Origin: Bdellovibrionales bacterium
GTDB lineage: Bacteria > Bdellovibrionota > UBA1018
Direction: 5' to 3'
NCBI GenBank assembly: GCA_018266355.1
Contig: JAFEAP010000029.1
Coordinates: 264,305 to 328,304 of the forward strand
DNA: 64,000 nucleotides
Shown: piece after piece, positions 9,472 through 17,151 of the stretch
Layout of the letters: each line of letters begins with the position of its first letter
Numbering within the stretch: position 1 is the first letter of the stretch
Program-made: the position numbers and the translations under genes
Notes under the pieces: generated by a model
The model's database searches: none
Seen by the model: only the letters and a program-made list of their open reading frames with translations
What the model was told of the DNA's origin: nothing

Positions 9472-10524
9472 ATGAAGATGAACCGGTTCGACATTTCGTT
9501 GGCGATCGTGATCCTGGCAGGAATTGCCGGGTCGACCGTCGTCGGCTGCTCCTCGAACCCGACCGCCGAGGACAAGGATTTCGAATCGAAACGCACCGCC
9601 GAGATCGTCCCGATCCCGGTCGACGTCGATACCGATCTGACGAAAGTCTACATCAAGAAGGATCCGACCGCGCCGGCCTCTCCCGATCCGGCGCTCGCCG
9701 CCGCGGCGAACGGCGTCGCACCCCCCGTCTTGAATACGCCTCCGGTCGACGCGAGCGGCGCCGAAGCCGACGCTGGAAAGACCCCGGAACCGAAACACGC
9801 CTCCGCGCACGCGCGCGGTAAAGGCCATGACCGCGGGACGATCAAGTACAAGGTCAAACGCTTCGACACGCTGATGAAGATCGCGTTCGACGTTTTCGGC
9901 GACCTTCGCCGCTGGCGCGAAATCCAGGACCAAAATCCGGGCAAGATCGGGAAGCTGAACGCGCTCGTACCGGGTACCGTGCTCACGATCAACGTCACCG
10001 ACGCCGTGGACGTGAATCGGAACGGCGATCCGTATCTCATCCGGAAGCGCGACACGCTCATCAAGATCTCCGACCACCTCTACGGCACGCCCCGGAAGTG
10101 GTGGAACCTCTGGGACAACAACCGCCAGCTCATCCACGACCCGAACAAGATCTACGCCGGGTTCACGCTTTACTACATCGCGGACCTCGTGAAACGCACG
10201 TTCACTCATGAATCGCCGAAGTCGGCCGCCCCGGAAACGAGCGCGGCGACCGAACCCGCGACCGGATCCGAATCGCCCGAGACTCCGTCGACGACGACCG
10301 CGGTCGAGCCGCGGCCCGCGCCGAGCGGGGGCGACGCGCCGACCGAAAAGACCGAAGTCACCGAGAGCGTTCCGCCGAAAACCGCGGCCGAGGACGTGGC
10401 CCGCGCGCCTGCCGCTCAGGAAACCGGCGTCTCCGCTCCGGCGCTTCCGCCGAGCGAAGTCCCGGAAACCGCCCCGGCCTCCGGGTCGGAAGCTCCGGAA
10501 TCCGTCCCCGTCTCCGGCGCTTGA
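9472..10524 (+). CDS. LysM-domain lipoprotein with Pro/Ala/Thr-rich tail
   Basis: The ~350-aa product starts at ATG 9472 (or 9478; neither has a strong ribosome-binding site). It has a lipoprotein signal with lipobox VVGC (Cys ~26). Two LysM-like modules follow: one starting YKVKRFDTLMKIA and ending PGTVLTINV, the second starting YLIRKRDTLIKIS and ending YAGFTLYYI. LysM domains bind the glycan strands of peptidoglycan. The last ~110 residues are low-complexity Pro/Ala/Ser/Thr/Glu. This tail overlaps the oppositely directed coiled-coil gene by 109 bp. The gene is divergent from the TPR lipoprotein/FliF-FliG operon. A structural role linking the outer membrane to the cell wall is the simplest reading. 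Confidence 0.8.
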   Translation: MKMNRFDISLAIVILAGIAGSTVVGCSSNPTAEDKDFESKRTAEIVPIPVDVDTDLTKVYIKKDPTAPASPDPALAAAANGVAPPVLNTPPVDASGAEADAGKTPEPKHASAHARGKGHDRGTIKYKVKRFDTLMKIAFDVFGDLRRWREIQDQNPGKIGKLNALVPGTVLTINVTDAVDVNRNGDPYLIRKRDTLIKISDHLYGTPRKWWNLWDNNRQLIHDPNKIYAGFTLYYIADLVKRTFTHESPKSAAPETSAATEPATGSESPETPSTTTAVEPRPAPSGGDAPTEKTEVTESVPPKTAAEDVARAPAAQETGVSAPALPPSEVPETAPASGSEAPESVPVSGA

Positions 10525-10961
10525 GCGCGAAGCCATTCGGCGCGCGCCTTTTGGAGCGCCTCCTCCGCGCGGACCGAAGCCGCGAGTTCGACGTATTTTC
10601 GTGCGGCGTCCGCCGCTTCGACGTCGTCGATCGTTTGGGAGGGTTGGACGAGCCCGAGCAGTCGCTGGTTCAGCGCGCGTAAGCGTGCGATCTCCTCGGT
10701 CTTCGATTTCAGCGCCGCCTCGGCGACGAGACTGTGGGCGCGCGCCTCCTGCAACGTTCGCGAAACCGCGTGCCGGTTTTGTTCGGCGGCGCGGAACGCT
10801 TGGGACGCCTCGGATCGGACGCGTTCGAGCCGGCTCTTCGTGTCTTCGTAGCGCTTTTCGAGGAGCTCGAGCTCCTGCTTCAAGCGGAAGTTTTCGGCTT
10901 CCGCGCGCCGGAGGCGGCTCATTTCTTCGACGGAGAGGGTGAATTCGCGTTCGAGTTCCAT
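10416..10961 (-). CDS. Small coiled-coil protein
   Basis: This 181-aa protein has no signal peptide. Residues ~1-145 are charged and helical with heptad-like Leu/Ala spacing (e.g. LKQELELLEKRYEDTKSRLE), predicting a long coiled coil; the last ~35 residues are Gly/Ala/Ser/Thr-rich. The start ATG lies 4 bp after the stop of the GYF-domain gene, so the two form an operon. The 3' 109 bp lie antisense to the LysM lipoprotein gene, so one or both C-terminal tails may be weakly constrained. No family is recognised; a cytoplasmic scaffold is likely. Confidence 0.6.
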   Translation of the reverse strand: MELEREFTLSVEEMSRLRRAEAENFRLKQELELLEKRYEDTKSRLERVRSEASQAFRAAEQNRHAVSRTLQEARAHSLVAEAALKSKTEEIARLRALNQRLLGLVQPSQTIDDVEAADAARKYVELAASVRAEEALQKARAEWLRAQAPETGTDSGASDPEAGAVSGTSLGGSAGAETPVS

Positions 10962-10965
10962 AAAT

Positions 10966-12252
10966 CTACTTTCCCGAGGAGGCCTTTTTTTCGGCTAAGG
11001 CGATTTCGTTCTTCAGTGCGAGGATCCCGCTCTGCGCGAGCGAGGTGGATTCCGCGATGGCGAGGTCGAGCTTTTCCCGCATGGCGTGGTGATTCCGTAC
11101 GGTCGTCTGGTTCTCGTGGATCTTCCGCAGTTCCGCGAGCGTCCCGCGCGCACGGGAAAAAAGCTCGAGGTGGACGACGTCTTCGTCGTCGGTCGGCGTG
11201 GCCCGGACTTCGGTGGCGAGCTGGTCGGCGAAACGGCGCCAATTCGCGCTGAATTTCGTCCAGGTGCCCGGCGGGGCGCCGTACGCTTCCGTCGTCCGGA
11301 CGAGCAGGTCTTCGAGCGAGGCCGCGATTTGGCGGAGCTCGACGAGTTCGCCCGCGCGTTGCTTCGGGAGGCTCAGCCGTTTCGCGGCGAGGGCCCGGCG
11401 ATAGCCTTCGTCGGCGACGCCGCCGAGGAAGAAGTTCCGTTCGACGAGGACCCGTCCGTCTTCCGCGCGGATCGCGACGTGATACGTACCCGCGACCAGA
11501 CCGCGGCCGCTCCGACGGAGAACGGGCGCGGATCGCGCAAGGTGCTTTTGCACATTCAAGGTCTGGGAGAAACCCATCGGCGAGTGGGCGAGGAGCGTTT
11601 CGGCGATCCCGTCGACGCGTAAGGAAAGTCGCGTTCCGTCGGGGACGTTCGTCGCGACGTAGAAGATCGGCGTGCCCGGATTTCCGATCGCGAGCGCGAC
11701 CGCCGCCGCGGGTCTTCCGCCTTCCGGAGCCGCGGCCACGGCCGCGGCGAGCGCGCGCCCGTCGGCGACGGAGATATCGGAAATCGAGGGAAGTTTCGGA
11801 GCGCGGCGATCTTCGAGGTATGCCCCGATCGCGATCGCGGCGAGGGCGGCGATCGCGAGAATCGCGCGGCGCGAGTTCGCCGCCCGGAGATCGACGCGCG
11901 AATCCGGTTCGCGCACGATGACGGGTTCGCGAACGAGGGGGGAATCGCGAAGGATCGCGGGCGGTTCCGGCGGCAGGTCGGGCGGACCCGGTCGGATCGG
12001 CGTTTCCGTCGGGACGACGGCCGTCGGGGTGAAAAGCGCGACGTCCGCGATGGGCTCCCAGTCGGACATGCCTTCGCGCCAAACGTAATCCTCGCGCGAA
12101 AGCGACTCGTCGATCAGTTTCGCTTGGATCTCGCCCGTCGAGAACGGTCCGATCGAGACTTCGTCGGCGAACGCGAACCACCGCGTCTCGTCGAGCGAGA
12201 CGGGGGAAGAAGGAGCAGGGCGTGCGAAGGTCGGTTCCAAAGTCGGATCCAT
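10966..12252 (-). CDS. GYF_2 (DUF4339)-domain single-pass membrane protein
   Basis: The 428-aa protein opens with a GYF_2/DUF4339 module at ~24-75 (WFAFADEVSIGPFSTGEIQ, then VWREGMSDWEPI), normally a cytoplasmic peptide-binding fold. A Pro-rich linker (~80-110) and one transmembrane helix (~129-147) follow. The C-terminal ~280 residues would be periplasmic: a beta-rich region around residues 180-270, then helices. The gene is co-directional with the coiled-coil gene 4 bp downstream. A GYF domain is known in the Myxococcus gliding protein GltJ, so the topology fits a cytoplasm-to-periplasm connector. Membership of a motility complex here is inference from neighbours. Confidence 0.72.
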   Translation of the reverse strand: MDPTLEPTFARPAPSSPVSLDETRWFAFADEVSIGPFSTGEIQAKLIDESLSREDYVWREGMSDWEPIADVALFTPTAVVPTETPIRPGPPDLPPEPPAILRDSPLVREPVIVREPDSRVDLRAANSRRAILAIAALAAIAIGAYLEDRRAPKLPSISDISVADGRALAAAVAAAPEGGRPAAAVALAIGNPGTPIFYVATNVPDGTRLSLRVDGIAETLLAHSPMGFSQTLNVQKHLARSAPVLRRSGRGLVAGTYHVAIRAEDGRVLVERNFFLGGVADEGYRRALAAKRLSLPKQRAGELVELRQIAASLEDLLVRTTEAYGAPPGTWTKFSANWRRFADQLATEVRATPTDDEDVVHLELFSRARGTLAELRKIHENQTTVRNHHAMREKLDLAIAESTSLAQSGILALKNEIALAEKKASSGK

Positions 12253-12413
12253 ACGCTAATCTTTAGTCTAAGGAGTTCCGGCGCCGCGCGCCAGCGATGG
12301 AAAACCGTCGCTCCGGTCGCGAAACGTCCGACGGAAAATTGACGCCCGCATTCGAAAGAATTTTTAAGGACTCCTCGGTAAGGGTCGATAAGGGTTTCGG
12401 AGGACACAGGTCC

Positions 12414-13196
12414 ATGAACCCGACGAAGATCATCCCGATGGAAGAACTGACGAGCGCCCTCTCCGGGGGCGACGCCGACGTTCTCAGGGAATGGACCGAG
12501 TCGCTTTCGCGCCAGAAAGCGATGATCGTCGAGAATTCCGGCCGCGCGTCCCTCGAATACCAGATTTACCGCGAGGTCGAGGAACGACTCACCCGCCGCT
12601 GCGCCGAACTCGAAGCCGAGGTCGCGCGGAACGCCCGCCATCGCGTCGACGGCGAGCTCGCCGAGAAGTGCCGGCTTCTCGAGACCGCGCTCCGCGCGAG
12701 CCAGGAGGAGTGCGGGACGCTTCGGAAGATTTGCGAAGCCGACAAGCTGATCCAAAGCCTGAACGCCGCCGAGGAAAACGAAAATCGCGAGCGCGCCGAG
12801 CGGATCGACGAGCAGTCCGAACGCCTTCGTCGTTACGCCGAGGCGTTGAACCGCGAGAAAGAATGGATCCGCGCGACCGCCGCCCAGATGGAAGAGGAAA
12901 TCCGCGGCGCCGCCGCGATGCACCCGCTTAACGATTATTTCCTCCTCACCGAGAAGGAAGTCACCCGCACCGAGATCGAGCTGAAACGAACTCCGGCCTC
13001 CTCGCCCACTCGCGCGAAACTCGAAGAAGTCTTCGCCCAGCTCGTCGCCCAGCGGGAATTTCTCCGCACCGTGATGGAGGCTTCCGCGACGGAAGCCGAG
13101 GCGCGGGCGGATCGCCTCGCTAAGATCCGTGCGGATTCTCGGTCGGCCCCGGTGCCTCCACACCCAAGCTCGAAACGGCCTTCTTCAGGAGCTTGA
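12414..13196 (+). CDS. Coiled-coil protein
   Basis: The start at 12414 is supported by GGAGGA at 12399-12404, nine bases upstream; the open frame extends further 5' but has no such site. The 260-aa product is soluble and strongly helical, with long Glu/Arg/Ala-rich stretches (ERLTRRCAELEAEV, RERAERIDEQSERLRRYAE) and a short basic Pro/Ser tail. No enzyme motif is present. Its last 77 bp overlap the 3' end of motB on the opposite strand. It may be a cytoplasmic partner of the adjacent motor genes, but only by position. Confidence 0.6.
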   Translation: MNPTKIIPMEELTSALSGGDADVLREWTESLSRQKAMIVENSGRASLEYQIYREVEERLTRRCAELEAEVARNARHRVDGELAEKCRLLETALRASQEECGTLRKICEADKLIQSLNAAEENENRERAERIDEQSERLRRYAEALNREKEWIRATAAQMEEEIRGAAAMHPLNDYFLLTEKEVTRTEIELKRTPASSPTRAKLEEVFAQLVAQREFLRTVMEASATEAEARADRLAKIRADSRSAPVPPHPSSKRPSSGA

Positions 13197-13881
13197 TCAC
13201 GACCCGGCGGTTTTGGCTCTGGTTCTTCGGGATCGGTTCGCCGTTCGCATCCCGGTTCGGGACGATCGGGCGAGCGTCGGCGTAGCCGACCGCCGTGAGG
13301 TAGCGTTTGTCGAAACCGGCCGCCTCGAACGACTCGAGTACGCGGCAGGCGCGGACGCTCGAAAGGTCCCAGTTCGAGTGGAAGCGCGCGCTCGGTGCGA
13401 GCGGCACGTCGTCGGTGTGGCCTTCGATCGTGAGATTGAAGTCCTTCGCCTCGGACCGGATGATCGGGATGAGTTCGGTGAGGAGTTTCGACCCGGCCGG
13501 CTTCAAATCGGCCGACCCCGTATCGAAGAAAACCGTGCCTTGGAACGAGATCTCGACGCCGAGGGGACTTTGCTTGATGACGAATTGGTCTCCGAGGCCG
13601 AGCTTATTCAATTCGGCTTTGAGGCGGTCGGCGATGTCGCCGTAGGGAACCTGGTAAGAACCGCCGAAGGTTTTCGTCGCCGCACGACGGACTTGATCGA
13701 ACTTTTCCTCGTCGACCTTCGAGAAGCTCATCAGGATGACGAAGAACCCGACGAGCAAGGTCATCATGTCGGCGTAGGAGACGAGCCAGTTACCTTCGCC
13801 GCCTTCCTCCGCATGCGGAGGATGGGGCATCTCGATCATCCTCTTTTTTCCGCCTTTTCCGGGCGAGTGGCCGCCGCTCAT
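13120..13881 (-). CDS. motB: Flagellar-type stator protein MotB (OmpA/MotB family)
   Basis: The 253-aa protein has a short cytoplasmic N-terminus and one transmembrane helix (~32-52) carrying the proton-binding aspartate (Asp38 in SYADMMTLLVGFF). A plug/linker follows, then an OmpA-like peptidoglycan-binding domain (~110-240) with FDTGSADLKPAG, IEGHTDDVP, LSSVRACRV and NRRVVIKL motifs. MotB anchors the stator to peptidoglycan and conducts ions with MotA. The start overlaps the motA stop by 4 bp (ATGA), the classic coupled arrangement. The C-terminal end overlaps the coiled-coil gene on the other strand. The locus has no chemotaxis or flagellar hook/filament genes. Confidence 0.95.
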   Translation of the reverse strand: MSGGHSPGKGGKKRMIEMPHPPHAEEGGEGNWLVSYADMMTLLVGFFVILMSFSKVDEEKFDQVRRAATKTFGGSYQVPYGDIADRLKAELNKLGLGDQFVIKQSPLGVEISFQGTVFFDTGSADLKPAGSKLLTELIPIIRSEAKDFNLTIEGHTDDVPLAPSARFHSNWDLSSVRACRVLESFEAAGFDKRYLTAVGYADARPIVPNRDANGEPIPKNQSQNRRVVIKLLKKAVSSLGVEAPGPTENPHGS

Positions 13882-14669
13882 TTCGCCGGCGCGTCCTTCT
13901 TCAGCATCGCGCGTTCGTGCGGAAGGAGGTAGCTCTTCAGATGTTCCTCGACGACCTTCGGGTGCTCTCCGAGCTGGAGGAGCCGGACGCCGTCGATCAC
14001 GATCGTGCGGACGGTCTCGTCCTCGCGATTGAGCATCGCGAGGTTTTCCGAGATCGGGATGAAGACGAGGTTCGCGAGGACGATCCCGTAGAAGGTCGCG
14101 ACGAGACCGATCGCCATCGAGGGACCGAGGAGCTTCTGCGCGTCCTTACCGCCGAGGTTCTGGAGGAGCGTGATCATCCCGAGGGTCGTGCCCATGAGGC
14201 CGAACGCGGGCGGGAACTTCGCGACGGTACGGAAAACGTTCACGTCGTATTCGTAGCGGCGCGAGTGGGTCGCCGCGCGTTTCATGAGGATCTCTTCGAT
14301 GACTTCGTCCGGGATGCCGCCCTGGATGATGAGTTCGGCGGCGTCCTTCAGGAACGGCGTCTGGAGACCGGGCGCTTTTTGCTTGAGGTATTCGCCGCTT
14401 TCGCGCATTCCGCGGGCGAGATCGACGATCTCGTTGATGACGGTGTCGTAGCGCGTGCTGTAGTTGCCGATGAACTTGTTCAGGAAGACTTTCCCGATCC
14501 GTACGTAGAACCGGAGCGGGAAGCACATCAGCGCCGCCGCCGAAGTGCCGCCGATCACGACGAGGATGCCGTGAAGATCGAGGAAGACTCCGACCTTTCC
14601 TGACATGAGGACGGAAGCGGCGAGGACGATTAGCGCGACGGAGACGCCGAGGATCGAGGAAAAGTTCAT
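13878..14669 (-). CDS. motA: Flagellar-type stator protein MotA
   Basis: The 263-aa protein has four membrane segments: ~5-22, ~30-50, and a pair around residues 150-210 containing FPPAFGLMGTTLGMI with the conserved proline at the ion channel. A cytoplasmic loop (~65-145) has basic and acidic residues where MotA contacts FliG. Length and motifs fit the short PomA/MotA branch. GGGAG sits close upstream within a small palindrome before the ATG. Coupled to motB by an ATGA overlap. The partner rotor could be the FliG-like fusion encoded 5 kb away on the same strand, or a complete flagellum elsewhere in the genome. Confidence 0.95.
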   Translation of the reverse strand: MNFSSILGVSVALIVLAASVLMSGKVGVFLDLHGILVVIGGTSAAALMCFPLRFYVRIGKVFLNKFIGNYSTRYDTVINEIVDLARGMRESGEYLKQKAPGLQTPFLKDAAELIIQGGIPDEVIEEILMKRAATHSRRYEYDVNVFRTVAKFPPAFGLMGTTLGMITLLQNLGGKDAQKLLGPSMAIGLVATFYGIVLANLVFIPISENLAMLNREDETVRTIVIDGVRLLQLGEHPKVVEEHLKSYLLPHERAMLKKDAPAK

Positions 14670-14801
14670 CTCCCGGGAGTTTTTCAGGATCGGTGAAGTT
14701 TTTCAAGGAAGCGCGCGGAGTTGGCGACGTTCTCGCGCCGCGTCGGGATCCCGCGCGAACGGCGCTTTGAAAACCGTCGGACCTCCCCCAAACTGAAATG
14801 C

Positions 14802-15767
14802 ATGTCCGTCCAAGAAATCGTCCAAACGACCCAAGCCCTCGTCGGGAACGTCGAACACGTCATCCAAGGGAAGAACGAACAGATTCAGCTCATCCTCTGC
14901 GCGTGGCTCGCCGGCGGTCACGTCCTCCTCGAGGACGTCCCGGGAACGGGAAAGACCATGCTTGCGCGTTCACTCGCGAAAACGGTCGAAGTCGACTTCA
15001 AACGGATCCAATTCACGCCCGACCTCCTCCCGAACGACGTGCTCGGAACTTCGATCTTCCACCAGGCGACCGGTCAGTTTAAGTTTTCGCCCGGCCCGAT
15101 CTTCACGACGATCCTCCTCGCCGACGAGATCAATCGCGCCACCCCCCGGACCCAGTCCGCGCTCCTCGAGGCGATGGCGGAATCCCAAATCACCGTCGAC
15201 GGGAAAACGACCGACCTTCATCCGCTCTTCTTCGTGATCGCGACCCAAAACCCGATCGAACACCAGGGGACGTTCCCGCTTCCCGAAGCCCAGATGGACC
15301 GCTTCATGCTCCGGCTTTCGCTCGGCTACCCGGCGCGGGCCCAAGAGATCGGTCTCGTGAAGAACCAGAACGTGACTCACCCGATCCACGCGCTGAAAGC
15401 GGTGGTGAAGGCGGAAACGATTCAGAAACTCCGCCAAGTCCTGCCCCAAGTGAAAGTCTCCGACGAGGTCCACGGTTACGCGATGGATCTCGTGGCGAAG
15501 ACCCGCGATTGCCCGGAGTTGAAGCTCGGAGCGAGTCCGCGGGCGACCCTTTCGCTCGTGCGCGCGGCCCAGGCGCTCGCCCTCATCCAGGGAAAGACTT
15601 ACGTGAGCCCGAGCCAGGTCTACCGGCTCGCGAAGCCGGTGCTGAACCACCGGATCTCGCTCAGCGGGGAGGCGAAGCTCCAAGGCCGCACGACCGATCA
15701 GGTCCTCACGCGTTTGATCTCCGAAGTCGTCGCGCCGACCGGATCCGCGCCGACGGGCGTCGCCTGA
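14802..15767 (+). CDS. MoxR family AAA+ ATPase
   Basis: This 321-aa protein starts at ATG 14802 (a longer upstream frame lacks support). It has a MoxR-type AAA+ core: Walker A EDVPGTGKTML near residue 48, Walker B LLADEINRA, sensor FVIATQNPIEHQGTFPLPEA, arginine-rich lid DRFMLRLSLGYP, and a C-terminal lid domain with the GASPRATLSL motif. MoxR ATPases act as chaperone-like factors with DUF58 and membrane partners. The following DUF58 gene begins 10 bp downstream, giving the canonical MoxR-DUF58-membrane protein operon. Confidence 0.93.
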   Translation: MSVQEIVQTTQALVGNVEHVIQGKNEQIQLILCAWLAGGHVLLEDVPGTGKTMLARSLAKTVEVDFKRIQFTPDLLPNDVLGTSIFHQATGQFKFSPGPIFTTILLADEINRATPRTQSALLEAMAESQITVDGKTTDLHPLFFVIATQNPIEHQGTFPLPEAQMDRFMLRLSLGYPARAQEIGLVKNQNVTHPIHALKAVVKAETIQKLRQVLPQVKVSDEVHGYAMDLVAKTRDCPELKLGASPRATLSLVRAAQALALIQGKTYVSPSQVYRLAKPVLNHRISLSGEAKLQGRTTDQVLTRLISEVVAPTGSAPTGVA

Positions 15768-15777
15768 TCGGAACCGC

Positions 15778-17151
15778 ATGCGCGTCGTCGAGGCCCGCCG
15801 CTTCAAGGACTACTTCGGAAGGGACGAGGACGAATTCGACTATTCTCCCGGCATGGATTGGGACCGGTTCTTCTACAAGAACCGGCGCCGGTTCAATCGC
15901 CAGTGGGCGGTCCTGCTCCTGCTCGCGGCTTTCGCGCTACTCGGGTTTTGGATGCGGGAAGGGTGGGTGCTCTTCTTCTCGACCCTCGTCGCGCTCGCCG
16001 GCCTCTATTACCGGACGCGCGCGATCGCCCACGGTCTCTACGTCGCGCGAAAACTTCCAGCGCGGGCCCGCGAGCATCATCCCGTCGAGATCGAATACGA
16101 GGTCCGAAACGCCTCCGAGTTCTCGGCATCGCACCTCCGATTGACGGATTTCTTCACCGGCTCGCGCCGTCCCCTCGTGCATGCGGGGATCGGCGAGGGC
16201 CTCGCTCCGCTTTCGGTCCTGGTCGTGAAGAGGCGCATGCCGTGCGACGCGGGAATGGGCGTGCATCGGTTCGGACCGCTCACGCTCGCGCTCGCCGATC
16301 CGCTCGGGCTTTTCGAGTTCACCGTCGCGGAAGAGAATCCGGCGCTCCTCGAAGTCCTGCCCGAGTACCTCGCGATCGACGGATTCCGCGTCCTCGAATC
16401 GGTCGATTCGAGCGCGGTCGGGATGAACGAGAGCGTCCACGCCGGTCAGTCGGCGAATTTCCTCGGTCTCCGCGAGTACGTCCCGGGAGATCCGGTCAAA
16501 CGGATCAACTGGAGGCTCTCCACGCGTCACCAAGAACTCGTCGTGAACGTCTTCGAGAACATGGTCCACACCGACCTCACGGTCTGCCTCGACATGGACG
16601 AGGAAAACCACATCGGGCGCGCGGGAGACAACACCTGGGAAACTTGCAAGGACGCGGTCGTCTCGATCCTCCACGAACTCCATCCCCGCACGCACCGGAT
16701 GCAACTCTTCTCCCAAGCCGCGAGACTGCCGTACGGTCGCGGCACTTCGCATCTCCTTTCCCTCGTCCAAGCGACGGCGTCGCTCGCGCCGGTGAAGCGC
16801 GAGACGGGAGCGCGTCCGCTCCTCGAATCGGTCTTGCCATTGGTCCCTTACGGATCCTCGCTCGTTTACGTCGTCCCGATCTATCGGAACCGTCCCGAGC
16901 TCCTCGCTCGGCTGCTCTCGATCTATCAGGAACAAGCCGTACGCTGCGTCGTCGTACTCGTCGAAGCGAAGGACTACGTCCAATGGCTTCCCGCCGGATT
17001 GCCGTTCCAAGCCGTGATGGAAAAGAACCGCGAAGCCGTGAAGGTGCGCGAAGAAATCCTCCGCCAATGCGGCGTGCTCGGCATTCCGGCGTACGTCGTG
17101 AAACGCGGCCAGACCATTTCGCGCGCCCTCGGAAAGCCGGTGGTGAACTGA
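15778..17151 (+). CDS. DUF58 domain protein
   Basis: The 457-aa protein has two adjacent membrane helices near residues 42-80. The DUF58/vWA-like core follows, with the diagnostic LREYVPGDPVKRINWRLSTR motif at ~235-255 and VCLDMDEENHIG beyond it. DUF58 proteins are MoxR partners of poorly known function, often tied to envelope or stress phenotypes. The stop codon shares one base with the start of the next gene (TGATG), implying translational coupling. Confidence 0.9.
   Translation: MRVVEARRFKDYFGRDEDEFDYSPGMDWDRFFYKNRRRFNRQWAVLLLLAAFALLGFWMREGWVLFFSTLVALAGLYYRTRAIAHGLYVARKLPARAREHHPVEIEYEVRNASEFSASHLRLTDFFTGSRRPLVHAGIGEGLAPLSVLVVKRRMPCDAGMGVHRFGPLTLALADPLGLFEFTVAEENPALLEVLPEYLAIDGFRVLESVDSSAVGMNESVHAGQSANFLGLREYVPGDPVKRINWRLSTRHQELVVNVFENMVHTDLTVCLDMDEENHIGRAGDNTWETCKDAVVSILHELHPRTHRMQLFSQAARLPYGRGTSHLLSLVQATASLAPVKRETGARPLLESVLPLVPYGSSLVYVVPIYRNRPELLARLLSIYQEQAVRCVVVLVEAKDYVQWLPAGLPFQAVMEKNREAVKVREEILRQCGVLGIPAYVVKRGQTISRALGKPVVN

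Noticed and set aside
15858..17150. Upstream extension of the DUF4129-like gene frame
   Set aside because: It is antisense-like, Arg/Pro-rich out-of-frame sequence over the DUF58 gene; the true start is ATG 17151.
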